64,000 nucleotides of DNA from NCBI GenBank assembly GCA_001898145.1, contig MKSR01000048.1, positions 180,000-243,999 on the forward strand, in the 5' to 3' direction. Source of the stretch: Dyadobacter sp. 50-39. Lineage in GTDB: Bacteria; Bacteroidota; Bacteroidia; Cytophagales; Spirosomataceae. Both the position numbers and the translations under genes were made by a program. Shown here in pieces: positions 34,901 to 42,741 of the stretch; positions within the stretch are counted from its first letter, which is position 1; the number at the start of each line of letters is the position of its first letter. Under the pieces are notes generated by a model. The model had not been told where the DNA came from and ran no database searches. It saw only the letters and a list, made by a program, of their open reading frames with translations.

Positions 34901-35045
34901 CGATGCTTCCGGAAAAATGGTGCTAGAAACGACCGGAAAACCCACACCAACCGATCTACGGGCGCTTCGCGAAGGCCGATATGTGTTGAAAGCATACTTT
35001 CAAGACGGTACCACCGGAACCAAACTGGTGGTTAAACACGATTAA
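31908..35045 (+). CDS. T9SS-secreted alpha/beta-hydrolase-like protein with Cys at the nucleophile position
   Basis: This is a 1045-residue secreted protein with a signal peptide ending I-L-A-Q at about 28. An alpha/beta-hydrolase-like region lies at about 280-600. The nucleophile elbow, normally G-x-S-M-G-G-L-V-A-R-Y-A-L in related lipases, reads G-V-C-M-S-G-L-V-A-R-Y-A-L, so Cys378 replaces Ser and Ser380 replaces Gly. The downstream D-T-P-N-Q-G-A-N segment is kept. A PKD-like or Ig-like stretch (about 680-780), a W-T-T-A-S-E-I-N-S-D-R-F module (about 890) and a C-terminal T9SS type A sorting tail (F-P-N-P-F to the end) follow. It closes the lipoprotein cassette. Confidence 0.75.
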   Translation: MTHFKKCDTGKLCLFLMSLLLSFQTILAQDYQTLRQNSLNKLDLSGLGSKLFMNAAVTTRHEIDFLKQITSGKLSKPGPVSAEEWHNLYERIADADLRNESSHIPPLKDLVETNPSKLTRNDTVPLGIMDMEAVYLTEKQLRSNEDTKRAGRPLDFTAYPPFRILYAAALRQEVYQAEVWFKISPKLLITNHAQPLVGMAIDFGDGKGFTSYSFQEQLIKHRFETAGKHPVKIRLISKTLHYDFETYVDVRQLERVPPTMEFHVSAPAAVSDTSLHNARTQVVGANIRIVNGCDGILDKTVIIGEGFDFANDVNLDQLEAQFRFPLDQWLREGYDLVFIDYDDGRAAIENNAQVMKAVIQQINTIKQGNIDNIVLGVCMSGLVARYALRKMEVDGINHHVRLMICYDTPNQGANVPVGMTQLLWESSPTLLTQVILKFFAKTWRDYYYSMSTPAATQMMLHWGGQLTGGVGSKSPAFDAFQANLNSLGNGGYPQNCRNIAITHGSMNAQDRDLFDNYNYGDRILRSWTPFGLQNSNIDVHTNSLNQLTNVLRFATWGIFSKRLGVSLNYNSPFNDDFLPGGLTPRVVPNKLFSKTKDFAFCFIPTFSAIDYKGPLNTQMQRELLDLHAVNAVTGPGRQTPFANIYGTDDDTEHIRAETVAWEIIGQSENLLSFIPACPALPLPPQPVISVYNACYPFNQSRATEGNTANIPVSLATPSGGQYIHNWLILPTQQAFTTTGDQMTFQAEHPGQYQVICTRTYPNRRDLESMHEVTFTVTNCGDPLDVPENPQVPPQVDPDISILDIWEDDFLLTTPQPDSSAVFAHYAGTLPAILYATKANESFVPASELEAAGMFPEFAQLFAEQDPRDALPVTITSFTAKREGSVVCLRWTTASEINSDRFEIEKSPDGKNWTTIGDILCKKKEEADTDYLFNDTANMTATVYYRLKMIDRDGTFAYSRICVVSFDGNDLVAFPNPFDTDRPIRLLTRDKLIETLKFFDASGKMVLETTGKPTPTDLRALREGRYVLKAYFQDGTTGTKLVVKHD

Positions 35046-35248
35046 TTCAAATTTCCTGCAACTTATTGACAGATTTCTGCGAAATGGACGTTAACGAGGG
35101 AACAGATTACACCAGGTTTGGGACGGTTTAACCCTTCGTTTGGGCAGTTCATCACATTGGAGTTCTGTATGTTGATCCGTCAACACTAATTTAGAGCATG
35201 TTTCAATCAGTGGAAGCGCGTCTTCCGGAACATTAACTTCATTTAGCC

Positions 35249-35689
35249 ATGAGTACAATTGAAATTGAACAAGAGCAGGAAATCACTCCAATCAACATCA
35301 TCCGGATCGGAACAGGGTTCTGGTCTGCCAAACCATTGCTGACGGCCATCAGACTTGGCCTTTTCACCGAACTGGCCGACGGCCCGCTGTTCGTGTCGGA
35401 AATCCGCCAGAAACTGGGACTGCAAAGCCATAGCTCACTCGACTTCCTCGATACGCTCGTAACCTGGGGCATTATCGAGCGGCACGGCAAAGGTTTTACG
35501 GCCATTTATTGCAATTCTCCTGAGGCTGACACATTTCTCAACCGCAGCAAACCCGACTACCTCGGTAATGTCCTGGAAATGGTGAATGACGAAAAAGCGT
35601 CGCTCGCCCACAATCTCAAAGATGCAGTAAACGGCACCGGTCTCCAACAACATTGGGACCTGAACAGGCTGTTCACCATGGTCGCCTGA
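35249..35689 (+). CDS. methyltransferase dimerisation domain without catalytic domain
   Basis: This 146-residue protein matches the N-terminal dimerisation/winged-helix region of O-methyltransferases of the acetylserotonin or hydroxyindole type (I-R-I-G-T-G-F-W-S-A-K-P-L-L-T-A-I-R-L-G). The usual SAM-binding Rossmann domain of about 200 residues is absent: the frame stops at 35689 and a terminator-like hairpin follows within 20 bp, so there is no sign of a frameshifted continuation. It is either a degraded gene or a domain now acting alone, perhaps as a regulator. A 203-bp upstream gap separates it from the hydrolase. Confidence 0.65.
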   Translation: MSTIEIEQEQEITPINIIRIGTGFWSAKPLLTAIRLGLFTELADGPLFVSEIRQKLGLQSHSSLDFLDTLVTWGIIERHGKGFTAIYCNSPEADTFLNRSKPDYLGNVLEMVNDEKASLAHNLKDAVNGTGLQQHWDLNRLFTMVA

Positions 35690-35709
35690 TCCGATATTGA
35701 CCCCAACAG

Positions 35710-35744
35710 GCCCGGGGCGCCGTAAAAACTGCTCCCCGGGCTTT
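35710..35744 (+). terminator. GC-rich terminator-like hairpin
   Basis: GCCCGGGG (35710-35717) pairs perfectly with CCCCGGGC (35734-35741) around a 16-nt loop, followed by three T. It lies 20 bp after the short methyltransferase-like gene and 152 bp before iorA. The T-tract is short, so efficiency is uncertain. Confidence 0.6.
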
Positions 35745-35804
35745 CGCGACTCTCCCTTCAAAACCCGCATTTGATCCCACACTAGCCGCATCTCGTCAAT
35801 CCGA

Positions 35805-35836
35805 TTTGTGCGCCGGCGGGTACGCGCTTACATTCG
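35805..35836 (+). promoter_or_regulatory. Bacteroidetes-type promoter for the iorAB operon
   Basis: TTTG (35805-35808), a 20-bp spacer and TACATTCG (35829-35836) match the -33 and -7 elements with one mismatch in the -7 box. The predicted start lies about 20 bp before the iorA ATG. Confidence 0.5.
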
Positions 35837-35862
35837 AAGCGTACAAAACTTTCTGACCGACT

Positions 35863-36324
35863 ATGCCTTCCTACCAGCTGTCTGTGAATGGTAAAGCCTA
35901 CACTGTCGAAGCCGATGAGCAAATGCCGCTGCTTTGGGTAATACGTGATCTGATCGGGCTTACGGGCACCAAGTATGGCTGCGGTATTGCGCAATGCGGG
36001 GCCTGCACGGTGCATCTGAGCGGGGCGCCGGTACGGTCCTGTTCTTTTCCGGTGTCGGCTGTGGGTGAGCAACCGGTGACGACGATCGAAGGGCTTTCCG
36101 AGGATAATTCGCATCCCGTGCAGCGCGCATGGATCGCCGAACAGGTACCGCAGTGCGGCTATTGCCAGAGCGGGCAGATCATGTCGGCCGTAGCACTACT
36201 GGCAGGGAATGTCAATCCCGATGACGAAGCGATCAATGCCGCGATGAACGGCAACATATGCCGCTGCGGCACATATCCGCGGATCAGAAAAGCGATCAAA
36301 ACTGCCGCCAGCTACTCGCACTAA
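35863..36324 (+). CDS. iorA: [2Fe-2S] subunit of IorAB-type molybdenum hydroxylase
   Basis: This is the small iron-sulfur subunit of a xanthine-oxidase-family enzyme such as isoquinoline 1-oxidoreductase or an aldehyde dehydrogenase. The 153-residue protein has the plant-ferredoxin-like cluster at Cys40, Cys45, Cys48 and Cys60 ([12 protein letters not shown]) and the second cluster at Cys98, Cys101, Cys133 and Cys135 (C-G-Y-C-Q-S-G and C-R-C-G-T-Y). All eight ligands are present. It moves electrons from the molybdenum site to an external acceptor. The large subunit starts 8 bp after its stop. Confidence 0.92.
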   Translation: MPSYQLSVNGKAYTVEADEQMPLLWVIRDLIGLTGTKYGCGIAQCGACTVHLSGAPVRSCSFPVSAVGEQPVTTIEGLSEDNSHPVQRAWIAEQVPQCGYCQSGQIMSAVALLAGNVNPDDEAINAAMNGNICRCGTYPRIRKAIKTAASYSH

Positions 36325-36332
36325 CCATCTCT

Positions 36333-38504
36333 ATGGAACCACAGGATATTTCGCGCCGTAATTTTCTGCGTCAGGCGACCTGGTCGGGCGCTGCACTGAC
36401 ACTTGCCGCATACATGCCCGCAAATGGGAGTACCCTTCCGGAAATCGTCAATCCTGTCATGGATGAATACTTGCCCGGTACGGCGCTGATGTCCTGGATT
36501 TCAATAGATCCGGCTGGTAAAGTGACGCTCATGTGCAACCGTTCCGAAATGGGGCAAGGGACATTTCAGGCACTTCCGCAAATGCTGGCCGAGGAGCTGG
36601 AAGTGTCGATGGACGACGTACAGATCGCTTTCGCTCCTGCTAATCCGGAGAAATACGGCCCGCAACCGCAGGAGGGAAGCTTTTCTGTACGCGGTTGGGC
36701 GCCCCGGCTCTTGCGTGCAGGTGCTTGCGCGCGTGAGATGTTGATAGCGGTCGCTTCCGCCGAATGGGGCGTTCCCCAAAGGGAATGCTACGCCGAAAAT
36801 GGGGCGGTTTGGCACAAGCCGACCATGAAAAAATTGCCTTACGGCGCGTTGGTGGAGAAAGCGGCCGGACTGCAACCACCCGCGGAGGTAACACTCAAGA
36901 AGCGGGCCGATTACAAAATCATCGGCAAGCCTGCTCCAAGAAAGGACATTCCGTTGAAAACCAATGGATCTGCCATATTCGGCCTGGACAAAAAATTACC
37001 TGGAATGAAGTACGCGGTGATCGAGCGCAGCAAGCGTTTCAGGGAAACCGTAAAGCGCTTTGACGATTCCGCAGCACGAAAGATACCCGGCGTTTCCCAC
37101 GTATTGAAGGTAAAAAGGCCGGTATTCTCGCAATATTGTGAAGGTGTGGCCGTCGTGGCCGACTCTCTTTGGGCAGCCATTCAAGGTAGGAAGGTATTGA
37201 AAGTGGAATGGGATGCCCCTGATTTCGAGCCGGCCGGGACTGCTTCACTTGAAAAGCAAATGCGGGAAAATCTTGGAAAAATCGAATCACAGGCAGGATT
37301 TGAACACGAGTACCAGCGTTGTAAACAACAGTTGGAAGCATCCTATGAGACGCCGTACCAGTCGCACAGCTGCATGGAGCCGCTCAACTGCATTGCCGAC
37401 GTCCGTTCGGATCGCATCGAAATATGGGGACCGGTTCAGGAAGCCAACTGGATACAGGCCGACCTGAGCCAGCGGTTCAACATTCCCATCGAGCGCGTTA
37501 CCGTGCATATGACATTTCTGGGAGGCGGCTTCGGAAGAAAGGGTTTCCCTGATTACCCTTATGAAGCCGCATTGATTTCCAAAGAGATACAGGCACCCGT
37601 GCAGGTCGTATGGACGCGTGAGGACGACATGACCGCCGGCCCGTTCAGGCCGGGAGCTTTTTACACATTGAAAGGAGGACTCGATACCCAGGCCCGCATC
37701 CACGCATTCCAAGCGAAAACGGCCACGCAATGGATCGGTCAGGATTGGTCGCCTGCACCGCCCGGACCGCCGGACGCCGCCAGCTATAACAAAGGCAATT
37801 TCGAGGGATTATTGCCCCCCTACCGGCAGGGTATCCCGCATTTCAGTTTCGGGGGCGCAGGCACGCACTCACCTATACCCGTGATGTGGTGGCGCTCCGT
37901 ATCCGCATCCACCAACGGGTTCGCCTGCGAGAGTTTTATCGACGAGCTTGCACATCTGGCCGGCGCGGACCCGCTTGCGTTCCGGCGCGCACATTTACCC
38001 AATGCCCGCTACCAGGCATTGATCGACCGGATGGCTGAGTTGACCGGTTGGAACTCCCGTGCCCAAAACAGCGGCTGGGGCGCCGCATTCACCGAGTGCT
38101 TTACCGGCATTTGCGGACACGCCGTAAAAGTGGCGCGCCATGCGGACGGGAAAGTCAGGATTGAAAAAGTGGTTGCCTTAATGGACTGCGGCTGGTACGT
38201 AAACCCCGACATTATCCGCGCCCAGGTAGAGGGCAGCATTGTGATGGCCCTGGGCGCTGCCACTATCCACGCCACTACCTTTGAAGATGGGAAGGCGGTT
38301 CAGCAGAATTTCGACACCTATCCCATGCCACGCATCGCCGACATTCCACCCATTGAAGTACATATTATGGAAAATGACGAGAAGCCCGGCGGCGTGGGAG
38401 AGCCGGGGCTGCCTCCATTTGCCCCGGCCCTTGCCAATGCTATTTTTGACCTCACCGGTCAGCGGATACGCCGGCTGCCGTTCAGTCTGGACGATATCCG
38501 GTAG
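36333..38504 (+). CDS. iorB: molybdopterin-binding large subunit of IorAB-type hydroxylase
   Basis: This catalytic subunit hydroxylates an N-heterocycle or oxidises an aldehyde; the substrate is not deducible. The 723-residue protein starts with a twin-arginine signal (S-R-R-N-F-L-R-Q-A), so the complex is probably exported folded to the periplasm. It is followed by repeated xanthine-dehydrogenase-type domains with G-Q-G-T-F, T-F-L-G-G-G-F-G-R-K and G-G-V-G-E-P-G-L-P-P, where the Glu in the last motif corresponds to the catalytic Glu. Start ATG 36333 puts the RR motif at residue 8. No FAD subunit is encoded nearby, as normal for this two-subunit type. It faces the convergent cytochrome gene 17 bp away. 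Confidence 0.9.
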   Translation: MEPQDISRRNFLRQATWSGAALTLAAYMPANGSTLPEIVNPVMDEYLPGTALMSWISIDPAGKVTLMCNRSEMGQGTFQALPQMLAEELEVSMDDVQIAFAPANPEKYGPQPQEGSFSVRGWAPRLLRAGACAREMLIAVASAEWGVPQRECYAENGAVWHKPTMKKLPYGALVEKAAGLQPPAEVTLKKRADYKIIGKPAPRKDIPLKTNGSAIFGLDKKLPGMKYAVIERSKRFRETVKRFDDSAARKIPGVSHVLKVKRPVFSQYCEGVAVVADSLWAAIQGRKVLKVEWDAPDFEPAGTASLEKQMRENLGKIESQAGFEHEYQRCKQQLEASYETPYQSHSCMEPLNCIADVRSDRIEIWGPVQEANWIQADLSQRFNIPIERVTVHMTFLGGGFGRKGFPDYPYEAALISKEIQAPVQVVWTREDDMTAGPFRPGAFYTLKGGLDTQARIHAFQAKTATQWIGQDWSPAPPGPPDAASYNKGNFEGLLPPYRQGIPHFSFGGAGTHSPIPVMWWRSVSASTNGFACESFIDELAHLAGADPLAFRRAHLPNARYQALIDRMAELTGWNSRAQNSGWGAAFTECFTGICGHAVKVARHADGKVRIEKVVALMDCGWYVNPDIIRAQVEGSIVMALGAATIHATTFEDGKAVQQNFDTYPMPRIADIPPIEVHIMENDEKPGGVGEPGLPPFAPALANAIFDLTGQRIRRLPFSLDDIR

Positions 38505-38521
38505 TCGCTGCGGATCGGCGA

Positions 38522-41284
38522 TTATTTTCCTGAAAGGGATTTGATAAACAAAATCACGGATTCGATATCATTATCCGAGAGTACACCTACAAACGACGGC
38601 ATTTCTTCATTATAACCTTTGATAATGCGTTTGGAAGGCGTCAGGATCGATTCGCGCAGGTAGGCCTCGTCGGCAATTACCTTGGTACCGTCATCGAAAG
38701 TCCGTTCCGATTTATACAGGTTCTGGAATGGCGGGCCGTACATGCCTTTGGTGCGGGTACCCTCTGAGTGGCAGCCTGCACAAGCCATTTTTTGAAATAT
38801 CTCCCGGCCCTTTTCCGCCGAGGCTGCGGTTTCGGCTACCGCTGAGGTCGTTTTTTCGGGACGTTTGGCATTCAGCAATGCAAGGTCGACACCCTCAAAG
38901 GCTTTCAAATCCACATCGGTCGACTGGTTAATGGTAAACCAGAACTGATCATTCAACTTTTTCCCATCCGCTGCCTGCAAATGATAGGTAACTTCCATCT
39001 GCATTATTTCGGTCATTTCCGGCACAAGTAAAAACACGCTTTTGCGGTCCGCTGACAAATATGACGCCGCCACATGCATGATTTCCTGTCCGGTAGAGCC
39101 ATCGGTTTTGAAGTGGCCCGAACCATATTCCTCGGTACGCTTATAATTCCATCTCTTTACCTCGAAATTCTTCGGATCACTGGCCGTAGCCTTGTCGAGC
39201 GGCGAATCGAACCGCAGCACGACCCCCTGCTTACCGGCGCGGAAATGATTGGGCAGATAGCTCGGCTTGCCGGTGTAACGAAGCCTCAGCAACGCACTGA
39301 TCCCATTCGAGCTGGAACCCCACAGGTTGAAACCGGCCACATACAGCTGCTCATCGACCGGGTTCATCGCCCCTTTCGAAGTCGGCGCAGGGTAATAGGC
39401 ATTAATTACGGAAACCCCGCCCTGTGCGACACTCGTGGTGCTGTCGATCAGCACCCGGAACAAGCCTGGCCTGCCGAACGAAAAGTGGATCAGGTTGCCG
39501 TTCAATGGCCCCATTTTCGAACTGGTCGCCCAAACCTGGCTGATCGCCGAGCGGTCGACACTATGAGGGATCCAGGTCAATGGCGGAGTCACCACCGGGT
39601 TATCTTTCCGGTGCAGCGTGGGTTCCACGCCGAAATAATCGCCATTATGAATAACAAAAATCGGGGTGGAAGGCACATAATTGCCCTGCTGGTCGGAAGC
39701 GGTGAGAATACCTTTGGTAGGATGTATGCCCAGGTAAGGGCCACGCAGACCGGTCGCTACGACCTCCGCACTGCGCCCGTCCGGGGAAATTTTCATGATG
39801 GTGCCGTTTTGGTCCGATCCTGCCCGGAAACCCTTACCGGTAACTTTGGTCATGCCCGGGCCGTTACTCAAACTACCGCCTTTGGCAATGTAAAAACTGC
39901 CATCCGGCGCTGTCACCAGGTCACCTGCCCACTCACGCGACTCGGCCGACTGCCCCATTACGTTTGAAAAGTTCTCGTAATAATCAGCCACGCCATCGTT
40001 ATTGAGGTCATGAAAACGGACAATGCCGTTTCGGTCAAAAACATAAATATTCTCTTTCACGATTTCGATGCTCATAGGCTCATGAAGGCCTGAGGCGAAG
40101 CGCCGCCATTTCAGGTTCTGGAGGTTTTGATCAATGCCTTCCACCGTCCACACGTCCCCTTCGAATGTCACCACTGCCGCTCTTCCATCCTTGAAAAAGG
40201 CCACGTCAGCCACACGCACATTTCTTTTCCATGGGTTATGCAAAGGCAATGTGAGCTGGTCGGTCACAAATGCGGCAGTATCCGGCGCGAGCTTTCCTTG
40301 TGTTACAACCGTTTCTTTCCACAAGGCAGGGCTGCCTTTTTTGAAATCGGGCATGGCCGTATGGCCCGTTTTAATCCATTTCTCAAATGCCTTTTTGTTT
40401 TTCGAAAGGCCTTTCCAGATAGCGACCGTAGCCTCGCCCGATGACGGAACCTTTACTGCCAGATATTTACCTTCTTCCACACCGGGCTGCCAGGTGGTTT
40501 TCCCTTTTCCCAAAACTGCCACTGCCGTAACAGTATCCTTATCCGCTCCCTGGTACACATAAGCAACTCGGCCTTTCACCTCGGTCCCCGTCGCATTATC
40601 GATTTCTGCGGCTGTCAGAAACAGTTCAGATGAAACATCACCGGCCTGGATGGCCCGCGTAAAGGCCGTACCGCCATCGAAATGCGCACTTCCAGGCAGT
40701 TCGTAAATATGCGCCTTGCCGACCGAATAGTCTAGTATGGAGCGGTTTCCATAAACGTACACGCCATTATAGCGCCCCTTTTCAGCAGGAAGCGGTTTCC
40801 AGGCGGGCGGCAGCGACTGGTCCGTCCGGTACGCAGGCTTACCCGTCGACCAGCCTGCATAGGCGCCCGTTGCGAGCACAGGTGAGCCAGGGACGGTGGC
40901 TATGTTATTGTTTTTGTTAAAAAAATCTTTGTAGGAAACCTGCGCCATGAGCACCATCGGCAAAAACTTGCCTGTCCACGCTACCGACCACCGCAGCAAA
41001 TCGGTATCAAAGCACGCGTAAGCGCTGTCGCCGAGCTGCAATGCGAGGGTACGCGCAGCCTGGTTGTCTTTCGGAAAACCGCCACCAAGTTTGCGGGCGT
41101 CCACGGACGTCGAGATGTAGGGAAAACCGGGTTCGACGAAAGAAGCCAGTTGGAGCGAATCGGGGCGATCGGAAGCGGTGTTGCGGGTGCGGGTGTAGCC
41201 GGTCATCAGCACGGACGCCAGGGTTACGCCGCCCAGCAGGGCAATGCCCCACCGAATACCCCGGTACTTTGAAAAGTTAAGCAT
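38522..41284 (-). CDS. DUF6797-type protein with propeller and C-terminal cytochrome c domain
   Basis: This is an exported or membrane-anchored protein of 920 residues. It has an N-terminal hydrophobic segment (about 10-30), a DUF6797-like N-terminal region (about 50-340), and a glucose/sorbosone-dehydrogenase-like propeller (about 360-690), seen as strands such as F-D-R-N-G-I-V-R-F-H-D-L-N-N-D-G and A-P-D-G-S-F-Y-I-A-K-G-G. A C-terminal monohaem cytochrome has M-A-C-A-G-C-H and a Met ligand candidate in N-E-E-M-P-S-F. Such proteins are common in Bacteroidota and Planctomycetes and are assumed to oxidise sugars. The ATG at 41284 is preferred over a longer form that adds a second hydrophobic stretch. 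Confidence 0.75.
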   Translation of the reverse strand: MLNFSKYRGIRWGIALLGGVTLASVLMTGYTRTRNTASDRPDSLQLASFVEPGFPYISTSVDARKLGGGFPKDNQAARTLALQLGDSAYACFDTDLLRWSVAWTGKFLPMVLMAQVSYKDFFNKNNNIATVPGSPVLATGAYAGWSTGKPAYRTDQSLPPAWKPLPAEKGRYNGVYVYGNRSILDYSVGKAHIYELPGSAHFDGGTAFTRAIQAGDVSSELFLTAAEIDNATGTEVKGRVAYVYQGADKDTVTAVAVLGKGKTTWQPGVEEGKYLAVKVPSSGEATVAIWKGLSKNKKAFEKWIKTGHTAMPDFKKGSPALWKETVVTQGKLAPDTAAFVTDQLTLPLHNPWKRNVRVADVAFFKDGRAAVVTFEGDVWTVEGIDQNLQNLKWRRFASGLHEPMSIEIVKENIYVFDRNGIVRFHDLNNDGVADYYENFSNVMGQSAESREWAGDLVTAPDGSFYIAKGGSLSNGPGMTKVTGKGFRAGSDQNGTIMKISPDGRSAEVVATGLRGPYLGIHPTKGILTASDQQGNYVPSTPIFVIHNGDYFGVEPTLHRKDNPVVTPPLTWIPHSVDRSAISQVWATSSKMGPLNGNLIHFSFGRPGLFRVLIDSTTSVAQGGVSVINAYYPAPTSKGAMNPVDEQLYVAGFNLWGSSSNGISALLRLRYTGKPSYLPNHFRAGKQGVVLRFDSPLDKATASDPKNFEVKRWNYKRTEEYGSGHFKTDGSTGQEIMHVAASYLSADRKSVFLLVPEMTEIMQMEVTYHLQAADGKKLNDQFWFTINQSTDVDLKAFEGVDLALLNAKRPEKTTSAVAETAASAEKGREIFQKMACAGCHSEGTRTKGMYGPPFQNLYKSERTFDDGTKVIADEAYLRESILTPSKRIIKGYNEEMPSFVGVLSDNDIESVILFIKSLSGK

Positions 41285-41417
41285 GTATGGTTCAGGTAAT
41301 AAAAGAACAATTTTTAAAGCAATGCAAAATAGCAACTTACTGGATTAGTAATGACCAATTTTCGGCCGGGTATCCCTTACAGCCCATATAAAAGCCTTCC
41401 TGTTGAATTTAAATCAA

Positions 41418-41425
41418 TATATTTG
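41418..41425 (+). promoter_or_regulatory. candidate -7 box for the permease-nucleosidase operon
   Basis: TATATTTG matches TAnnTTTG exactly, 16 bp before the permease ATG. The -33 element is not clear and the implied leader is only about 10 nt, so this is a weak call. Confidence 0.3.
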
Positions 41426-41441
41426 AATAAACCTGAACGAT

Positions 41442-42734
41442 ATGACCTTATTCTCCGGGCTTCGCAAAGAGCAGATCTCCACCGAAATCCTGGCCGGGAT
41501 TTCCTCATTCCTGGCAACGGCGTATATCATCGTCGTCAACCCTTCGATCCTCAGCCAAACCGGCATGCCATTCCCCGCTGTGCTCACGGCAACCATCCTG
41601 GTTTCGTTTTTCAGCAGCCTGATGATGGGCATTTACGCCAATAACCCGATACTCGTCGCGCCGGGAATGGGCCTCAATGCTTTTTTCACCTACACCGCAG
41701 TGCTTACCGACGGCCTCTCATGGCAAGTGGCGCTCGGGACGGTATTCTGGTCCGGCGTATTCTTTCTCATTCTATCCGCATTCAATATCCGGTCCTACAT
41801 TGTGAAAGCCATTCCCAAACCGCTGCGCTTTGGCATTGCCGCTGGAATCGGGCTATTTATCACGCTGATCGGGTTTGCGAATGCCAAGTTTATTGTTCCC
41901 AACCCCGCGACGATGATCAGCCTTGGCAACCTCAATGCGCCTACGCTCACATTCATCGCCGGCTTGCTGGTGACGGTCATTCTGCTGACGCGCAATATCA
42001 AAGGCAGCATCCTGATCGGCATCGTCGTCACCAGCCTGCTCGCCTGGCCGATTGGCCGCTGGTGGGGAGGACAGGAAACCATTATCACCATCGACCACAT
42101 AGTTTCCAACCCTGATTTCAGCCTGCTTTTCCAACTCGATTTCGCCAATTCCCTGAAATGGAGCCTGGCGCCCATTATCCTGGCATTCGTGTTTACGGAT
42201 ATGTTCGACAGCCTTTCCACGTTTGTCGGGCTGGCAGAAGCGTCCAATCTCCTGGACGAGAACGGAGAACCGCGCAATATCCGCCGTTCGCTCATGGTGG
42301 ATGCTATTTCAACCACCATCGCCGGGCTGACCGGCAGCAGCCCCGGTACGGCCTATATCGAATCGGCCGTGGGAATCGAGCAGGGCGGTAAAACGGGGCT
42401 GACGGCCGTTACGGGAGCTATTTTGTTCCTTCCCTTTCTGTTTCTTTCTCCCTTGCTCAGCGCGGTACCTTCTATTGCTACTGCACCGGCATTGGTACTG
42501 GTGGGGGTTTTTATGATGAAACCCGTCATCCGGATCAATTGGAACGACCTGTCCGAGGCATTCCCGGCATTCCTGGCAATGGTACTGATCCCATTCACCT
42601 ACTCCATCACCCAGGGGATCATCTGGGGATTCCTGAGCTGGACGGCGCTGAAATTGCTCACCGGACGAAGCAGGGATATTAGCATTGCCCTCATTATCAT
42701 TGACATTTTCGCCATTCTGGCCCTGATATTTTAA
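41442..42734 (+). CDS. NCS2-family purine permease (AzgA type)
   Basis: This inner-membrane transporter probably imports adenine, guanine or hypoxanthine with protons. The 430-residue protein has about 12-14 hydrophobic segments. Its AzgA signatures are N-P-I-L-V-A-P-G-M-G-L-N-A-F-F near residue 68, F-T-D-M-F-D-S-L-S-T-F-V-G near 250, and S-S-P-G-T-A-Y-I-E-S near 300. Length is normal for the family. It lies only 7 bp upstream of an exported MTA/SAH nucleosidase, so base released outside the cytoplasm could be taken up by this permease (inference). Confidence 0.92.
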   Translation: MTLFSGLRKEQISTEILAGISSFLATAYIIVVNPSILSQTGMPFPAVLTATILVSFFSSLMMGIYANNPILVAPGMGLNAFFTYTAVLTDGLSWQVALGTVFWSGVFFLILSAFNIRSYIVKAIPKPLRFGIAAGIGLFITLIGFANAKFIVPNPATMISLGNLNAPTLTFIAGLLVTVILLTRNIKGSILIGIVVTSLLAWPIGRWWGGQETIITIDHIVSNPDFSLLFQLDFANSLKWSLAPIILAFVFTDMFDSLSTFVGLAEASNLLDENGEPRNIRRSLMVDAISTTIAGLTGSSPGTAYIESAVGIEQGGKTGLTAVTGAILFLPFLFLSPLLSAVPSIATAPALVLVGVFMMKPVIRINWNDLSEAFPAFLAMVLIPFTYSITQGIIWGFLSWTALKLLTGRSRDISIALIIIDIFAILALIF

Positions 42735-42741
42735 TCGTACC

